A DNA stretch of 64,000 nt from assembly GCA_949291945.1 (NCBI GenBank), contig CASEXH010000022.1, positions 1 through 64,000 of the forward strand, read 5' to 3'. Made by a program: the position numbers and the translations under genes. Positions 16,595 to 25,543 of the stretch are shown here, in pieces. Position 1 is the first letter of the stretch; each line of letters starts with the position of its first letter. The notes beneath the pieces are model-generated. The model had not been told where the DNA came from and made no database searches. It saw nothing but the letters and a program-made list of their open reading frames with translations. Origin of the DNA: an uncultured Bacillota bacterium (GTDB lineage: Bacteria > Bacillota > Clostridia > Lachnospirales > Lachnospiraceae).

Positions 16595-17329
16595 ATGAGA
16601 TTAGTTGCCCCTGAAACCATAACTTTTACCCAGAGTGGATTTTGTCCCGGCTGCGGTCATGGACTTGCAGTACGTCTTATTGCAGAAGTTATGGAAGAAA
16701 TGGAACTCAGCGAAAAGCTTCTGGCTGTTGTAGATGTAGCCTGCGGTTCTTTAAATATTGATTCCTGGAGATTTGATACGATTATGGCTGCCCATGGCCG
16801 TCCTATAGCTACAGCAGTGGGAGTAAAGAAAATCCGTAAAAAAAATCCGGTAATGGCCTATATCGGAGATGGGGCTGCTTACTCCATTGGTATGGCGGAG
16901 ACTATGCACACCGCTATAAGGAATGATAACGTAGTAGCGATTGTTATCAATAACAGTCTGTACGGAATGACCGGAGGTCAGTGTGCGCCTACTTCCCTTC
17001 CAGGTCAGATTACTACATCAACTCCTCATGGCAAAGATCCTGCAAAATGCGGCATGCCATTTAGAGTAGAGCAAGCTTTTACCGGTTTTGACATTGCATA
17101 TCTGGCCAGAGGATCTATGGCTGACGCCAAAGGAATGATGCAGTGCAAAAAGTACATTAAGAAAGCATTTGAAAAACATATGAGAGGGGAAGGTTTTTGC
17201 TTGGTAGAGCTTCTCTCCCCATGTCCTACCAATTTAAATATGACGCCTGTAAATAGCATGGAGAGAATCAAAACGGAAATGGTGAAATACTTCCCACTGG
17301 GTGAATTTAAGGATAAAAAGGAGGAATAG
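16595..17329 (+). CDS. 2-oxoacid:ferredoxin oxidoreductase, beta (thiamine diphosphate) subunit
   Basis: A 244-residue subunit that binds thiamine diphosphate and one Fe-S cluster. Visible features: FCPGCGHGLAVRLI (cluster cysteines), the ThDP motif GDGAAYSIGMAETMH, then IVINNSLYGMTGGQ. ATG 16595 is chosen because GGAGGG (16581-16586) is 8 bases upstream, and it lies one base past the alpha-subunit stop, giving tight coupling. Confidence 0.94.
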   Translation: MRLVAPETITFTQSGFCPGCGHGLAVRLIAEVMEEMELSEKLLAVVDVACGSLNIDSWRFDTIMAAHGRPIATAVGVKKIRKKNPVMAYIGDGAAYSIGMAETMHTAIRNDNVVAIVINNSLYGMTGGQCAPTSLPGQITTSTPHGKDPAKCGMPFRVEQAFTGFDIAYLARGSMADAKGMMQCKKYIKKAFEKHMRGEGFCLVELLSPCPTNLNMTPVNSMERIKTEMVKYFPLGEFKDKKEE

Positions 17330-17333
17330 AACA

Positions 17334-17873
17334 ATGGCAAAAGAAATTATCTGTGCCGGTTTTGGCGGACAGGGAGTGCTGACAGCCGGGATGCTTTTGA
17401 TAAACGCAGGAATGGAACAAGGCAAAAATGTTTTATTTTATCCTTCTTATGGTTCGGAAATGAGAGGTGGAACCGCAAACTGTACGGTCAAGGTCAGTGA
17501 TAAGCTTATCGCCAGTCCTGTGTCGAAAAATCCGGATATCCTTTTTACTATGAATACTCCTGCTGTAGACAAATTCGAGGATCGATTAAAACCGGGAGGA
17601 CTTCTTCTGGTAAATTCATCTATTGTTCCCGATGACAGAGAATACAGAAAAGATATTACTGTGGTAAAAATCCCTGCTACAGATATTGCTGCGGAAATCC
17701 AGAATCCCAAGGGGGCCAATCTGGTTATGCTGGGCGCATTGGCTGCCCATAGCGATCTGTTTACGGTAGAATACATGGAACAGGCCATAGTTTCATTTTT
17801 TGAAAAAAAGGGAAAAGGAAAATATAACGAAAAAAATGTTGCCTGCTACAGAAGAGGAGTGGAAGGAAAATAA
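17334..17873 (+). CDS. 2-oxoacid:ferredoxin oxidoreductase, gamma subunit
   Basis: A 179-residue subunit with the family opening CAGFGGQGVLTAGMLL and the conserved SYGSEMRGGTANC. The gamma subunit helps bind CoA and completes the delta-alpha-beta-gamma complex. AGGAGG precedes the ATG at 17334, four bases after the beta-subunit stop. The order delta, alpha, beta, gamma is that of korDABC-type loci. Confidence 0.94.
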   Translation: MAKEIICAGFGGQGVLTAGMLLINAGMEQGKNVLFYPSYGSEMRGGTANCTVKVSDKLIASPVSKNPDILFTMNTPAVDKFEDRLKPGGLLLVNSSIVPDDREYRKDITVVKIPATDIAAEIQNPKGANLVMLGALAAHSDLFTVEYMEQAIVSFFEKKGKGKYNEKNVACYRRGVEGK

Positions 17874-17888
17874 CAGGAGGAAGCAGAT

Positions 17889-19991
17889 ATGGATTTAACA
17901 AAACTTTTGAAGCCCAGATCTATTGCTGTTATCGGAGCCAGTGAAAAAGAAGGATTCGGAGGAGATGTGTGCAGGAATATTCTGGCTTATACAAAAGAGC
18001 TGGGAAGGATCTATTTTATACATCCTAAAAGAGAAAAGGTCTTTGGCGTGCCCTGCTATAAGACAGTGACAGATGTCCAGGATACCATTGATCTGATGAT
18101 TATCTGTACTTCCCAGAAAACGGTAGTGCCTCTTCTGGAAGAAGGAGCAAAGAAAGGCTGCGGAGGTGCAGTTGTCTTTGCAAGTGGTTACGGTGAAGTG
18201 GGAACAGAAGAAGGCAGAGAAAATGAAAGGATACTACAGGAGACTGCTACAAAATTAGATATCGCTATTATGGGTCCCAACTGTGCTGGTTTTGTAAATT
18301 ATATAGATAATGTCCAGGCGTTTGCCTTTATCTCAGAAAAAAGAGACCGGAAAGGCGGTGTAGGAGTTGTGTCCCAAAGCGGCCAGCTCTGTCTGTCTTT
18401 GATGGACTGCCCGGGTATGCGTTTTTCCTATAATATATCTGCGGGCAATGCCAAAATAGTGCAGATGGAAGACTATATGGAATTCCTGGTAGAAGATCCG
18501 GATACAAAGGTAGTAAGTGTTTATATTGAGGGAGTAAAAAATCCAGAGAAATTTGCGAAGGTGCTGAAGAACGCAGCCAAGAAGAAAAAACCGGTGGTTA
18601 TCCTGAAAGCGGGCAGAAGCGCAAAGGGCGGAGCTATTGCTGCTTCCCATACAGGAAGTCTTTCTGGGTCCGATGCTTCTTTTGATGCTGTGCTGAAAAA
18701 ATTCGGAGCTATCCGGGTGGACGACTTGGAAGAACTAATGGCAATGTCTCTCATGCTGTCTACTTTGAAAAAACTTCCCGAAAAACCAGCATTTGCATCT
18801 ATGAATCTTTCCGGAGGAGAGACCGGAATCTGCGCTGATGTGGGAAGCCTTTGCGGAATTGAATATCCTGACTTTACAGAAGAGACATTAAAGAGTCTGA
18901 AAGAGCAACTTCCGGACTATGCCTCTCCAAACAACCCTCTGGATATGACAGCCAGCCTTTCTTATGATGCAGATCTATATGCAGTAGCTCTGCGTACAGT
19001 TATGGATGACCCCAATATCGGTATGGTGCTTATTGGTTATACGCTGTTATATGAAATTGCGGATCCGGCTATTCATTATATGTATCAGGGCATTAAAAAG
19101 GTGGTAAAAGAAAAAGGAGAAAATTGCAAGCCCATCGCTATGATTCCTTTTGCAGAAAATACCCGGAATCCGGAATATCAGGAAAAACTGTTTCATATAG
19201 GAGTTCCGGTGTTGCCCCCTACGGTTTATGCTTTTAAACTTTTGAAACATCTCACAGATTTTATTTCTTATAAACCGGAAGAAAAAACGCTTTCTCTCTG
19301 TACAGGAGATAAAAAAAACGGAGAGACTTATGCTCTTTCCGAACACAGCAGCAAGGAAGAATTGGCCAGATACGGAGTTCCCATAGAAGAAGAACGGATT
19401 GTTACTTCAGAGGAAGAGGCAGCAGCCTTTGCGGAAGCTTCCGGAAAGGATCTGGCCATGAAAGTGGAATCTGCAGATATTCTCCATAAAAGTGATGTGG
19501 GAGGCGTAAAGCTGAATATACAAGGCGGAGAAGCAGCCAGAGAAGCATACAGACAGATCATGAAAAATGTCATTGAAAAAAGACCGGATGCCAGGATCAA
19601 TGGTATCCTGATGGTACCTATGTTAAAACAAGGCGTGGAAATGATCATTGGAGTTAACAATGATCCTCAGTTCGGCCCTATGGTAATGGTAGGCATGGGC
19701 GGAGTTTTTGTAGAAGTATTTAAGGATGTAGCTCTTTATCCCGCTCCTGTTAACAAGCAGGAAGCCATGGATATGCTGAAATCTCTGAAATCTTATAAAC
19801 TCCTTACCGGATACAGGGGAAGCCGCCCCTGTGATCTGGAAGCTTTGTGCCAGACCATCACAGGTATCAGCTGTTATGCGGCTGCGAATCAAGATGTACT
19901 TAAAGAATTGGATATCAATCCTCTGTTTGTGTACCCGGAAGGAGAAGGGGTAGGTGTAGCCGATGCTCTGATTGTTAAAGTCGGACAGTAG
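17889..19991 (+). CDS. ADP-forming acyl-CoA (acetyl-CoA) synthetase, fused alpha-beta
   Basis: Converts acyl-CoA, ADP and phosphate to the acid, CoA and ATP, so it conserves the energy of the oxidation step. The 700-residue chain has the CoA-binding Rossmann domain first (SIAVIGASEKEGFGG). Succinyl-CoA-ligase-like domains follow, with the phosphorylatable His in AASHTGSLSGSD near residue 255. An ATP-grasp half spans about 475-700 (AMKVESADILHKSDVGGV; MVGMGGVFVE). Fused NDP-forming synthetases are common in archaea and in a minority of anaerobic bacteria. Placement after the 2-oxoacid oxidoreductase strongly suggests that it acts on that enzyme's product. Confidence 0.92.
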   Translation: MDLTKLLKPRSIAVIGASEKEGFGGDVCRNILAYTKELGRIYFIHPKREKVFGVPCYKTVTDVQDTIDLMIICTSQKTVVPLLEEGAKKGCGGAVVFASGYGEVGTEEGRENERILQETATKLDIAIMGPNCAGFVNYIDNVQAFAFISEKRDRKGGVGVVSQSGQLCLSLMDCPGMRFSYNISAGNAKIVQMEDYMEFLVEDPDTKVVSVYIEGVKNPEKFAKVLKNAAKKKKPVVILKAGRSAKGGAIAASHTGSLSGSDASFDAVLKKFGAIRVDDLEELMAMSLMLSTLKKLPEKPAFASMNLSGGETGICADVGSLCGIEYPDFTEETLKSLKEQLPDYASPNNPLDMTASLSYDADLYAVALRTVMDDPNIGMVLIGYTLLYEIADPAIHYMYQGIKKVVKEKGENCKPIAMIPFAENTRNPEYQEKLFHIGVPVLPPTVYAFKLLKHLTDFISYKPEEKTLSLCTGDKKNGETYALSEHSSKEELARYGVPIEEERIVTSEEEAAAFAEASGKDLAMKVESADILHKSDVGGVKLNIQGGEAAREAYRQIMKNVIEKRPDARINGILMVPMLKQGVEMIIGVNNDPQFGPMVMVGMGGVFVEVFKDVALYPAPVNKQEAMDMLKSLKSYKLLTGYRGSRPCDLEALCQTITGISCYAAANQDVLKELDINPLFVYPEGEGVGVADALIVKVGQ

Positions 19992-20009
19992 AGGAGATGA
20001 TAATTTTAT

Positions 20010-21191
20010 ATGATTCAGGAAGAAATCAAAAAAGGAATTGACCTATATTATAAAAAGGCAAAAGAATTGGGGGATTATCTTACAGAACATCCGGAGATCA
20101 GCGGACAGGAGGAAAATTCCTCCAGATATATTATGGGATTTCTGGAAAAACAGGGCTATGAGATTCTCTCTCCATATGGAACGGTTCCCTATTCCTTTTT
20201 GGCAGTAGATAAAAAAAGACGAGGCGACAAAGGGAAAAAAGCGGCCTTTCTCTGTGAATATGATGCCTTGCCGGGGGTAGGGCATGCCTGTGGACATTCC
20301 TTTAGCTGTGCGATCAGCATCCTGGGGGCTTTGGCCCTCAGGGAGGCCTGTCCGGATCTGCCGATCCGGATAGATCTGATCGGTACTCCCGGAGAAGAAT
20401 TTGTGGGAGGAAAATGTTATATGGCAAAGGAAGGCTGCTTTGACGGATACGAATATGGGGCTATGATCCATCTAAATAATGAGGATGAGACCTGTTTCCA
20501 GGTGTTGGCCTCTAATGACAGATATTTTACCTTTCGCGGAAAAGCCGCTCATGCCTCTTCAGCTCCGGAAAAAGGGCTGAATGCATTAAACGGAGCCCGT
20601 ATTTTTATGGAAGCTATGGACATGTGGCGGCAGCATCTGACGAAAGACTGCCAGTTTCACGGGATTGTGGTAAAAGGAGGAACTGCACCGAATATTGTGC
20701 CGGACGAAGTCTGTCTTGATTATTATTACAGAGCCGGGACAATAGAGAATCTGTGGAAACTAAATAAAATTTCAGAAGAATGTGCAAAAGGGGCTGCGAT
20801 AGCCACCGGAACAACGGTAGAGTGGCAGCAGAGATATCCGGATTATGGAGAAATCTACTGGAATAATTTTATAGACCAGCTGGTCAGAAAAATTTTTGAA
20901 AAAACAGGAAGGACGCCTTCTTCCCCTTCAGACCCTGCAGGCTCTTCCGATGTGGGAAATGTGAGTATGTGCATACCGGTTTTTCATCCCATGTTGGATA
21001 TTACCGGAGGCAGAAAGGACATTGTTCTTCATGATAGAAAATTTGAAGAAATTTTACATACTAAAGAAATGGAGAGAGCCTTAAAAGATGGCGGGAGGAT
21101 TTTAGCGGAATTAGCCTGGCAGCTTGCCAGCCATCCGGAGACGATGGAAAAAATCAAAAAGGATCATGCTTTATACAGAAGTGGTAATTGA
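20010..21191 (+). CDS. M20-family metallo-amidohydrolase/peptidase
   Basis: A 393-residue zinc hydrolase of the M20 group, subfamily D-like. Metal-ligand segments are visible: EYDALPGVGHACGHSF (His and Cys/His region, about residue 85-100), GTPGEEFVGGK (catalytic Glu pair near 130) and MIHLNNED. The small lid domain has FRGKAAHASSAPEKG. Such enzymes cut N-acyl or N-aroyl amino acids, dipeptides or aminobenzoyl-glutamate-like amides. In this operon it probably releases the amino acid that is then deaminated. No signal peptide, so it is cytoplasmic and acts after import. The bond it splits is unknown. Confidence 0.85.
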   Translation: MIQEEIKKGIDLYYKKAKELGDYLTEHPEISGQEENSSRYIMGFLEKQGYEILSPYGTVPYSFLAVDKKRRGDKGKKAAFLCEYDALPGVGHACGHSFSCAISILGALALREACPDLPIRIDLIGTPGEEFVGGKCYMAKEGCFDGYEYGAMIHLNNEDETCFQVLASNDRYFTFRGKAAHASSAPEKGLNALNGARIFMEAMDMWRQHLTKDCQFHGIVVKGGTAPNIVPDEVCLDYYYRAGTIENLWKLNKISEECAKGAAIATGTTVEWQQRYPDYGEIYWNNFIDQLVRKIFEKTGRTPSSPSDPAGSSDVGNVSMCIPVFHPMLDITGGRKDIVLHDRKFEEILHTKEMERALKDGGRILAELAWQLASHPETMEKIKKDHALYRSGN

Positions 21192-21218
21192 AACCGAAAG
21201 CTGTTGGGAGGAAAGACT

Positions 21219-22355
21219 ATGATAGAAATAAAAGATGTTTCAAAATCCTACAGAGATAAGCTGATCCTTCGAAATATAAATCTGGTATTTGAATCCGGTC
21301 AGTTTATTGTGATTATCGGATCCAGCGGCTGCGGAAAGACCACTCTTTTAAAGCTGATTAATAAGCTCCTTCCTATGGATAAAGGTGATATTCTTATTGA
21401 CGGAGTATCCATAAAATCGATTCCGGACACAAAACTGCGGAGAAAAATCGGGTATGTGATCCAGGACGGAGGACTCTTTCCCCACTTTACAGTAAAGGAG
21501 AATCTGGAGATTGTCCTTAAGATTGAGGGAATGAGCAAAGAAAAGAGAGAAGAACGTGTTTTGGAATTGATGGATATGGTAAATCTTGACCCCAAAGTTT
21601 TTGCTAACAGCTATCCCTGCCAGCTGTCCGGAGGACAGAAACAGAGAGTTGGAGTGGCAAGAGCCTTTGCTACAGATTCAAATCTGATACTTATGGATGA
21701 GCCTTTTTCAGCACTGGATCCTTTGACAAGGGAAGAACTGCAAAATGAAATCGTCAATCTCCAGAAAGAATATAAAAAGACGATTATCTTTGTTACCCAC
21801 GATATGGATGAGGCCATTAAATGCGCAGATAAGATCTGCATTATCCAGAATGGAAATATTGTACAGTTTGGTCAGCCGGAAGAAATACTGAAACATCCCC
21901 AAAATGATTATGTGGAAAAATTTGTGGGAAAGAACAGGATATGGGGGAACCCAAAATATATTCATGCATCTGATATTATGTGTAGAGAATGTCTACAGCT
22001 CTCTAAAGACCGGACAGTGATACAGGCTCTTCAGGTCATGCGGGAAAACGCAGTAAACAGTGTGCTTGTAACCAGCGGAAGTAATGGCGTGCTTGAGGGT
22101 GTTGTCTGGTTAGAGGATATCCAGAAGCTGGACGACGCTCAGATGGGTCTCAGACTCCATCAGATTATTTCCCAAAACTATAAATATGTGTATGAGGAAA
22201 CCACCCTTCAGGAGGTTATTGATACCATAGATTACAACAGATCGGGAGTAATCTCCGTGCTGAACCATAGAGGAGAACTGAAGGGAATTCTGACAAAAAG
22301 CAGACTGCTGTCTGTACTCAGCCGCAGATACCGCCAGAGGAAGGAGGAGGAATGA
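21219..22355 (+). CDS. ABC transporter ATP-binding protein, OpuCA/EgtV type with CBS domains
   Basis: A 378-residue importer ATPase: Walker A GSSGCGKTTLL, Q-loop VIQDGGLFPH, signature LSGGQKQRVGVARA, Walker B LILMDEPFSALDP and H-loop FVTHDMDEA. The last 120 residues carry a pair of CBS-like repeats (QALQVMRENAVNSVLV and QEVIDTIDYNRSGVISVL), as in the betaine/carnitine/choline (OpuC) and ergothioneine (EgtUV) systems. ATG 21219 is preferred, with GGGAGG upstream. Its last four bases overlap the start of the permease fusion (ATGA). Confidence 0.92.
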   Translation: MIEIKDVSKSYRDKLILRNINLVFESGQFIVIIGSSGCGKTTLLKLINKLLPMDKGDILIDGVSIKSIPDTKLRRKIGYVIQDGGLFPHFTVKENLEIVLKIEGMSKEKREERVLELMDMVNLDPKVFANSYPCQLSGGQKQRVGVARAFATDSNLILMDEPFSALDPLTREELQNEIVNLQKEYKKTIIFVTHDMDEAIKCADKICIIQNGNIVQFGQPEEILKHPQNDYVEKFVGKNRIWGNPKYIHASDIMCRECLQLSKDRTVIQALQVMRENAVNSVLVTSGSNGVLEGVVWLEDIQKLDDAQMGLRLHQIISQNYKYVYEETTLQEVIDTIDYNRSGVISVLNHRGELKGILTKSRLLSVLSRRYRQRKEEE

Positions 22356-23926
22356 AAGAATTTATTGATGTATTTTTTCAGAGAAAAGAGGAACTCCTTC
22401 AACTTCTATTCCAGCACATGGAAATGACAGCCATTGCCGTTCTGATTTCTATATGCATTGGTATTCCCCTTGGAATCCTCATTACCAAAAATAAGAAGGT
22501 ATCTTCTGTTGTTATAGGTACAGCCAATCTGATGCAGTCCATCCCCAGCATTGGTCTGTTGGCATTTCTGGTCCCTATTGTAGGAATCGGGGAAAGACCA
22601 GCAATCATCATGGTTATTGTATATGCATTGCTTCCTATTATAAAAAATACATATATCGGGATTACGGGAATTGATCCACTGTCTTTGGAATCAGCCAATG
22701 GAATTGGATTGTCAAAGGCACAGACACTTTTTAAGATTCAGATCCCCATTGCTATGCCCTATATTATGGCCGGTATCAGGATTTCTGCTGTTACAGCAGT
22801 AGGAACGGTGACAATTGCAGCCTTTGCCGGTGCCGGTGGTCTGGGGTGGTTTATCAACCTGGGATTAAATGCAAATGATGCGGATCTGGTGCTGCTGGGT
22901 GCCATACCGGCCTGTCTTTTGGCATTGGTCGTTGATTTTGTCCTGGGAAAGGTGGAAGCTGCCTTGACTCCGGAGGGGCTGAAATCTGCAGAGAAGATCA
23001 TATTCCGTACAGAAGGAGAGAGAAAGAGGCGGATTGCTGCGGCATCTGTTCTTTTAGCAGTCATACTCATACTGCCTCTTTGTGTTTCGATGGTATCTTC
23101 TTTTAGAGCAGAGAAAAATAAGATCGTAGTTGGCAGCCAAAATTTTACAGAAGCAATTATTTTAGGCAACATTTATAGCCAGATGATCCAGCACCACACA
23201 GATCTTGATGTGGAGGAACGGTTCAATCTGAATGGCACGATGATCACCATGTCAGCTATGGAAAGTGGTGATATTGATACATTTACAGATTATACAGGAG
23301 TTCTTGCGCCAAATGTGTTGGGAATGGAACTGTCTTCAGATACAGAACAGCTATATCAGGATGTGAGGGAGGGAATGGAAGAGGAATATGATATGGAAGT
23401 TTCCCAGCCGTTAGGTTTCAGCAATACGTATGTCTTTGCTATTACCCGGGAAACTTCCCAGGAGTATGGTATTATAAAGCTGTCTCAGCTGTTGGAAAAT
23501 GCCTCCTCTCTTCGTCTGGGATGCACTACTGCCTTTACCCAGAGGGAGGACTTACTGCCTAAGCTGGAGGAAGAATATAATGTTTCCTTTGCCAGTGTGG
23601 ATGGATTGGAAGGAAATATCCGGTATCAAGCCATCGCATCCGGACGGGTAGATGTGATCGATGCTTTTGAGACAGATGCTGTACTGCTAGATATGGATCT
23701 GGTAAAGGTTGAGGATGATATAAACTATTTTCCGCCTTACCAGGCAGTATCTGTCACAAGGAATGAAACCCTGAGACAATACCCAGAGCTGAGCGAAGTG
23801 CTGGCTATGCTGGAAGGTGCAATCACCACTGAAGAAATGATGGAAATGAACTATCAGGTAGATGTGGAAGGAAAAACTCCGGAAGAAACAGCTGTAAATT
23901 TTCTAGAAGAAAAAGGATTGATCTGA
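22352..23926 (+). CDS. ABC transporter permease fused to substrate-binding protein, OpuB/EgtU type
   Basis: A 524-residue fusion. Residues 1 to about 210 form a permease with roughly five or six hydrophobic segments and the coupling loop SLESANGIGLSKAQTLFKIQIP. A further membrane segment near 228-248 leads to an extracytoplasmic binding domain (IVVGSQNFTEAIILGNIY, FTDYTGVLAPN, QREDLLPKLEEEY, ASGRVDVIDAFETD). The same fused layout is known for importers of choline, carnitine, glycine betaine and ergothioneine. It is translationally coupled to the ATPase and is the last gene of the operon. The ligand may be a quaternary amine or the conjugate cut by the M20 enzyme. Confidence 0.9.
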   Translation: MKEFIDVFFQRKEELLQLLFQHMEMTAIAVLISICIGIPLGILITKNKKVSSVVIGTANLMQSIPSIGLLAFLVPIVGIGERPAIIMVIVYALLPIIKNTYIGITGIDPLSLESANGIGLSKAQTLFKIQIPIAMPYIMAGIRISAVTAVGTVTIAAFAGAGGLGWFINLGLNANDADLVLLGAIPACLLALVVDFVLGKVEAALTPEGLKSAEKIIFRTEGERKRRIAAASVLLAVILILPLCVSMVSSFRAEKNKIVVGSQNFTEAIILGNIYSQMIQHHTDLDVEERFNLNGTMITMSAMESGDIDTFTDYTGVLAPNVLGMELSSDTEQLYQDVREGMEEEYDMEVSQPLGFSNTYVFAITRETSQEYGIIKLSQLLENASSLRLGCTTAFTQREDLLPKLEEEYNVSFASVDGLEGNIRYQAIASGRVDVIDAFETDAVLLDMDLVKVEDDINYFPPYQAVSVTRNETLRQYPELSEVLAMLEGAITTEEMMEMNYQVDVEGKTPEETAVNFLEEKGLI

Positions 23927-23933
23927 TATACAG

Positions 23934-24003
23934 AAAAAGAGACTATCTCGTAAAGTTCAGGTTTTTATAAAAAACAAGATCTTTAGGAGGTAGTCTCTTT
24001 TTT
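23934..24003. terminator. Bidirectional terminator ending the operon
   Basis: AAAAAGAGACTA (from 23934) pairs with TAGTCTCTTTTTT (to 24003). The 45-base loop is long, but A- and T-runs flank both arms, so it can serve both converging transcripts. Confidence 0.75.
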
Positions 24004-24005
24004 CC

Positions 24006-25328
24006 TTAATCTTCTTCGTTTTCTTCCGCTGGTTTTATTTTTTTGATCACAGTGCTGTCTCCGATACGGTGGTTTACTACACTATGTACCTGGATGCTGA
24101 GATCTTCTGTTTCGCAGGAGAAGGTCTCGCCGTTTGCAGGGACCCGTCCGATCACGTCGCAGACATAACCGTTGTAAGTGTCAAAATCTTCAGTGGGAAG
24201 ATCAATGCCCAGTGTCTCAGCCACATCTCCCAGATCTGCGGAACCCTGGATTTCCCAGGAGTTTTCTCCGATCTGCAGGATATCCGGAGATTGTACGGCG
24301 TCTTCCAGTTCGTAAAGGTCGCCTACCAGAGCCTCGATCAGGTCGTGAAGTGTGATCAGACCGGACATGCCGCCGTATTCATCGATCAGTACGGCAATGT
24401 ATTTTCTGGAAGTTTTCATATTCTGGAAGAGAACGTTTGCTTTCATATTTTCCGGTACAAACCAGGGCTTATCAATGGCATGCTTTACGATTTCGTATTT
24501 CGATTTGTTTTCCATACGGAAGTAGTCCTTTGTATTCAGGATTCCTATGATATTATCTGTGTTTTCCTTATATACAGGATAGAAGGTGTGCCGGCTTTCA
24601 AAAATAATTCCCTGCCAGGTCTCCAGACTATCGTTGATATCCAGAGAAGTTACATCAATACGATGGGTACAGATCTGTTCTACAGAGATATCGTTAAAAT
24701 CAAATACATTCTGGATCATTTCCGTTTCACTCTGGTCAATGGTGCCCTGCTGACTTCCTTCCGAAAGCATCATGCGGATTTCTTCTTCTGTAACCTGTTC
24801 CTCACTTTCATTTGGATCAATTCCAAGAAGCCTCAGCACACCGTTGGTAGATACTGTAAGAAGAAATACCAGGGGAGTGAAGATCTTGGAAATCGTGTAT
24901 AAAGGACCAGCCAGTGCCAGGGAAAGGGATTCTGTCTTTTTCATGGCAATACGCTTCGGGACAAGCTCACCGAATACCAGGTTGAAATAAGAAAGGATCA
25001 CGGTAATGATAATAACCGAAACCGAACTTAAAACACTTCTTGGAATGGGCACGCCCAGACTTACAAACAGATCTACAAGAGGATCTGCAAAATAGTCTGC
25101 GGCAAAAGCACTGTTCAGGAATCCGGCTAAGGTAATTACTACCTGTATGGTAGCCAGGAATCTTGCAGGCTGTTCGGTCAGCTTGGTCAGCTTAATCGCT
25201 TTTTTGTTGCCTTCTTCTGTGAGCTTCTTCAGTTTCGCATCATTCATGGAAATCACAGCGATTTCTGCACTGGCAAAAATAGCATTTAAAAATATTAATA
25301 CAATTAATAGAATAATCGAGCCAATCAT
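24006..25328 (-). CDS. CNNM/CorC-family (DUF21-CBS-CorC) membrane protein
   Basis: A 440-residue inner-membrane protein of the group long called hemolysin-like, now linked to divalent-cation (Mg2+) export. The first 180 residues are the DUF21 domain with about four hydrophobic segments (IGSIILLIVLIFLNAIFASA at the start, then VSVIIITVILSYFNLVFGE). Two CBS repeats follow between about 205 and 330 (VFDFNDISVEQICTHR; YIAVLIDEYGGMSGLITLHD), then a CorC_HlyC domain to the end. The gene has a 210-base leader with a small ORF and a terminator-like hairpin, described separately. Strand and bidirectional terminator separate it from the operon to the left. Confidence 0.9.
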   Translation of the reverse strand: MIGSIILLIVLIFLNAIFASAEIAVISMNDAKLKKLTEEGNKKAIKLTKLTEQPARFLATIQVVITLAGFLNSAFAADYFADPLVDLFVSLGVPIPRSVLSSVSVIIITVILSYFNLVFGELVPKRIAMKKTESLSLALAGPLYTISKIFTPLVFLLTVSTNGVLRLLGIDPNESEEQVTEEEIRMMLSEGSQQGTIDQSETEMIQNVFDFNDISVEQICTHRIDVTSLDINDSLETWQGIIFESRHTFYPVYKENTDNIIGILNTKDYFRMENKSKYEIVKHAIDKPWFVPENMKANVLFQNMKTSRKYIAVLIDEYGGMSGLITLHDLIEALVGDLYELEDAVQSPDILQIGENSWEIQGSADLGDVAETLGIDLPTEDFDTYNGYVCDVIGRVPANGETFSCETEDLSIQVHSVVNHRIGDSTVIKKIKPAEENEED

Positions 25329-25373
25329 AATTTATTATTTTCCTCCAATGTTATTATTTAAGAAACGCAAAAA

Positions 25374-25434
25374 GGGACGGTTACACAAAAAAGAACAGAA
25401 AAACCTCTGTTTACTCCTTGTGTAACTGCCCCGT
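25374..25434 (-). promoter_or_regulatory. Terminator-like hairpin in the CNNM leader
   Basis: Read on the minus strand, GGGGCAGTTACACAA pairs with TTGTGTAACCGTCCC. An inner stem AACAGA/TCTGTT and then TTTTTG complete it. It stands 45 bases before the start codon and would end transcription unless prevented, so it looks like an attenuator. GGCAG in its left arm could also pair with CTGCC at 25462-25466 upstream, giving a possible alternative fold. Confidence 0.6.
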
Positions 25435-25441
25435 TATGTAT

Positions 25442-25510
25442 TCATAATAATAAACATGGATTGGCAGAATTTCGATATTTACAACTACAAGTGTCAGGAT
25501 CTCCGTCCAT
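25442..25510 (-). CDS. Candidate 22-residue leader peptide upstream of the CNNM gene
   Basis: A short ORF begins at ATG 25510 (MDGDPDTCSCKYRNSANP, then C-L-L-L) and ends at TGA 25444-25442. It lies between the predicted promoter and the terminator-like hairpin. A purine-rich AAAGGA precedes it by 13 bases, a little far for a ribosome-binding site. It contains three cysteines. The ORF is bracketed by the 7-bp complement ACATGGA (25512-25506 on the minus strand) and TCCATGT (25460-25454). It may be a regulatory leader peptide, an aptamer that happens to be open, or part of a dispersed repeat. Coding status is unproven. Confidence 0.35.
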   Translation of the reverse strand: MDGDPDTCSCKYRNSANPCLLL

Positions 25511-25543
25511 GTAAATTTTCACATCCTTTCTGATTTGCTAATA

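Noticed and set aside
24069..24902. 277-codon plus-strand ORF over the CNNM gene
   Set aside because: Antisense shadow; the CNNM protein on the minus strand has clear DUF21, CBS and CorC segments.
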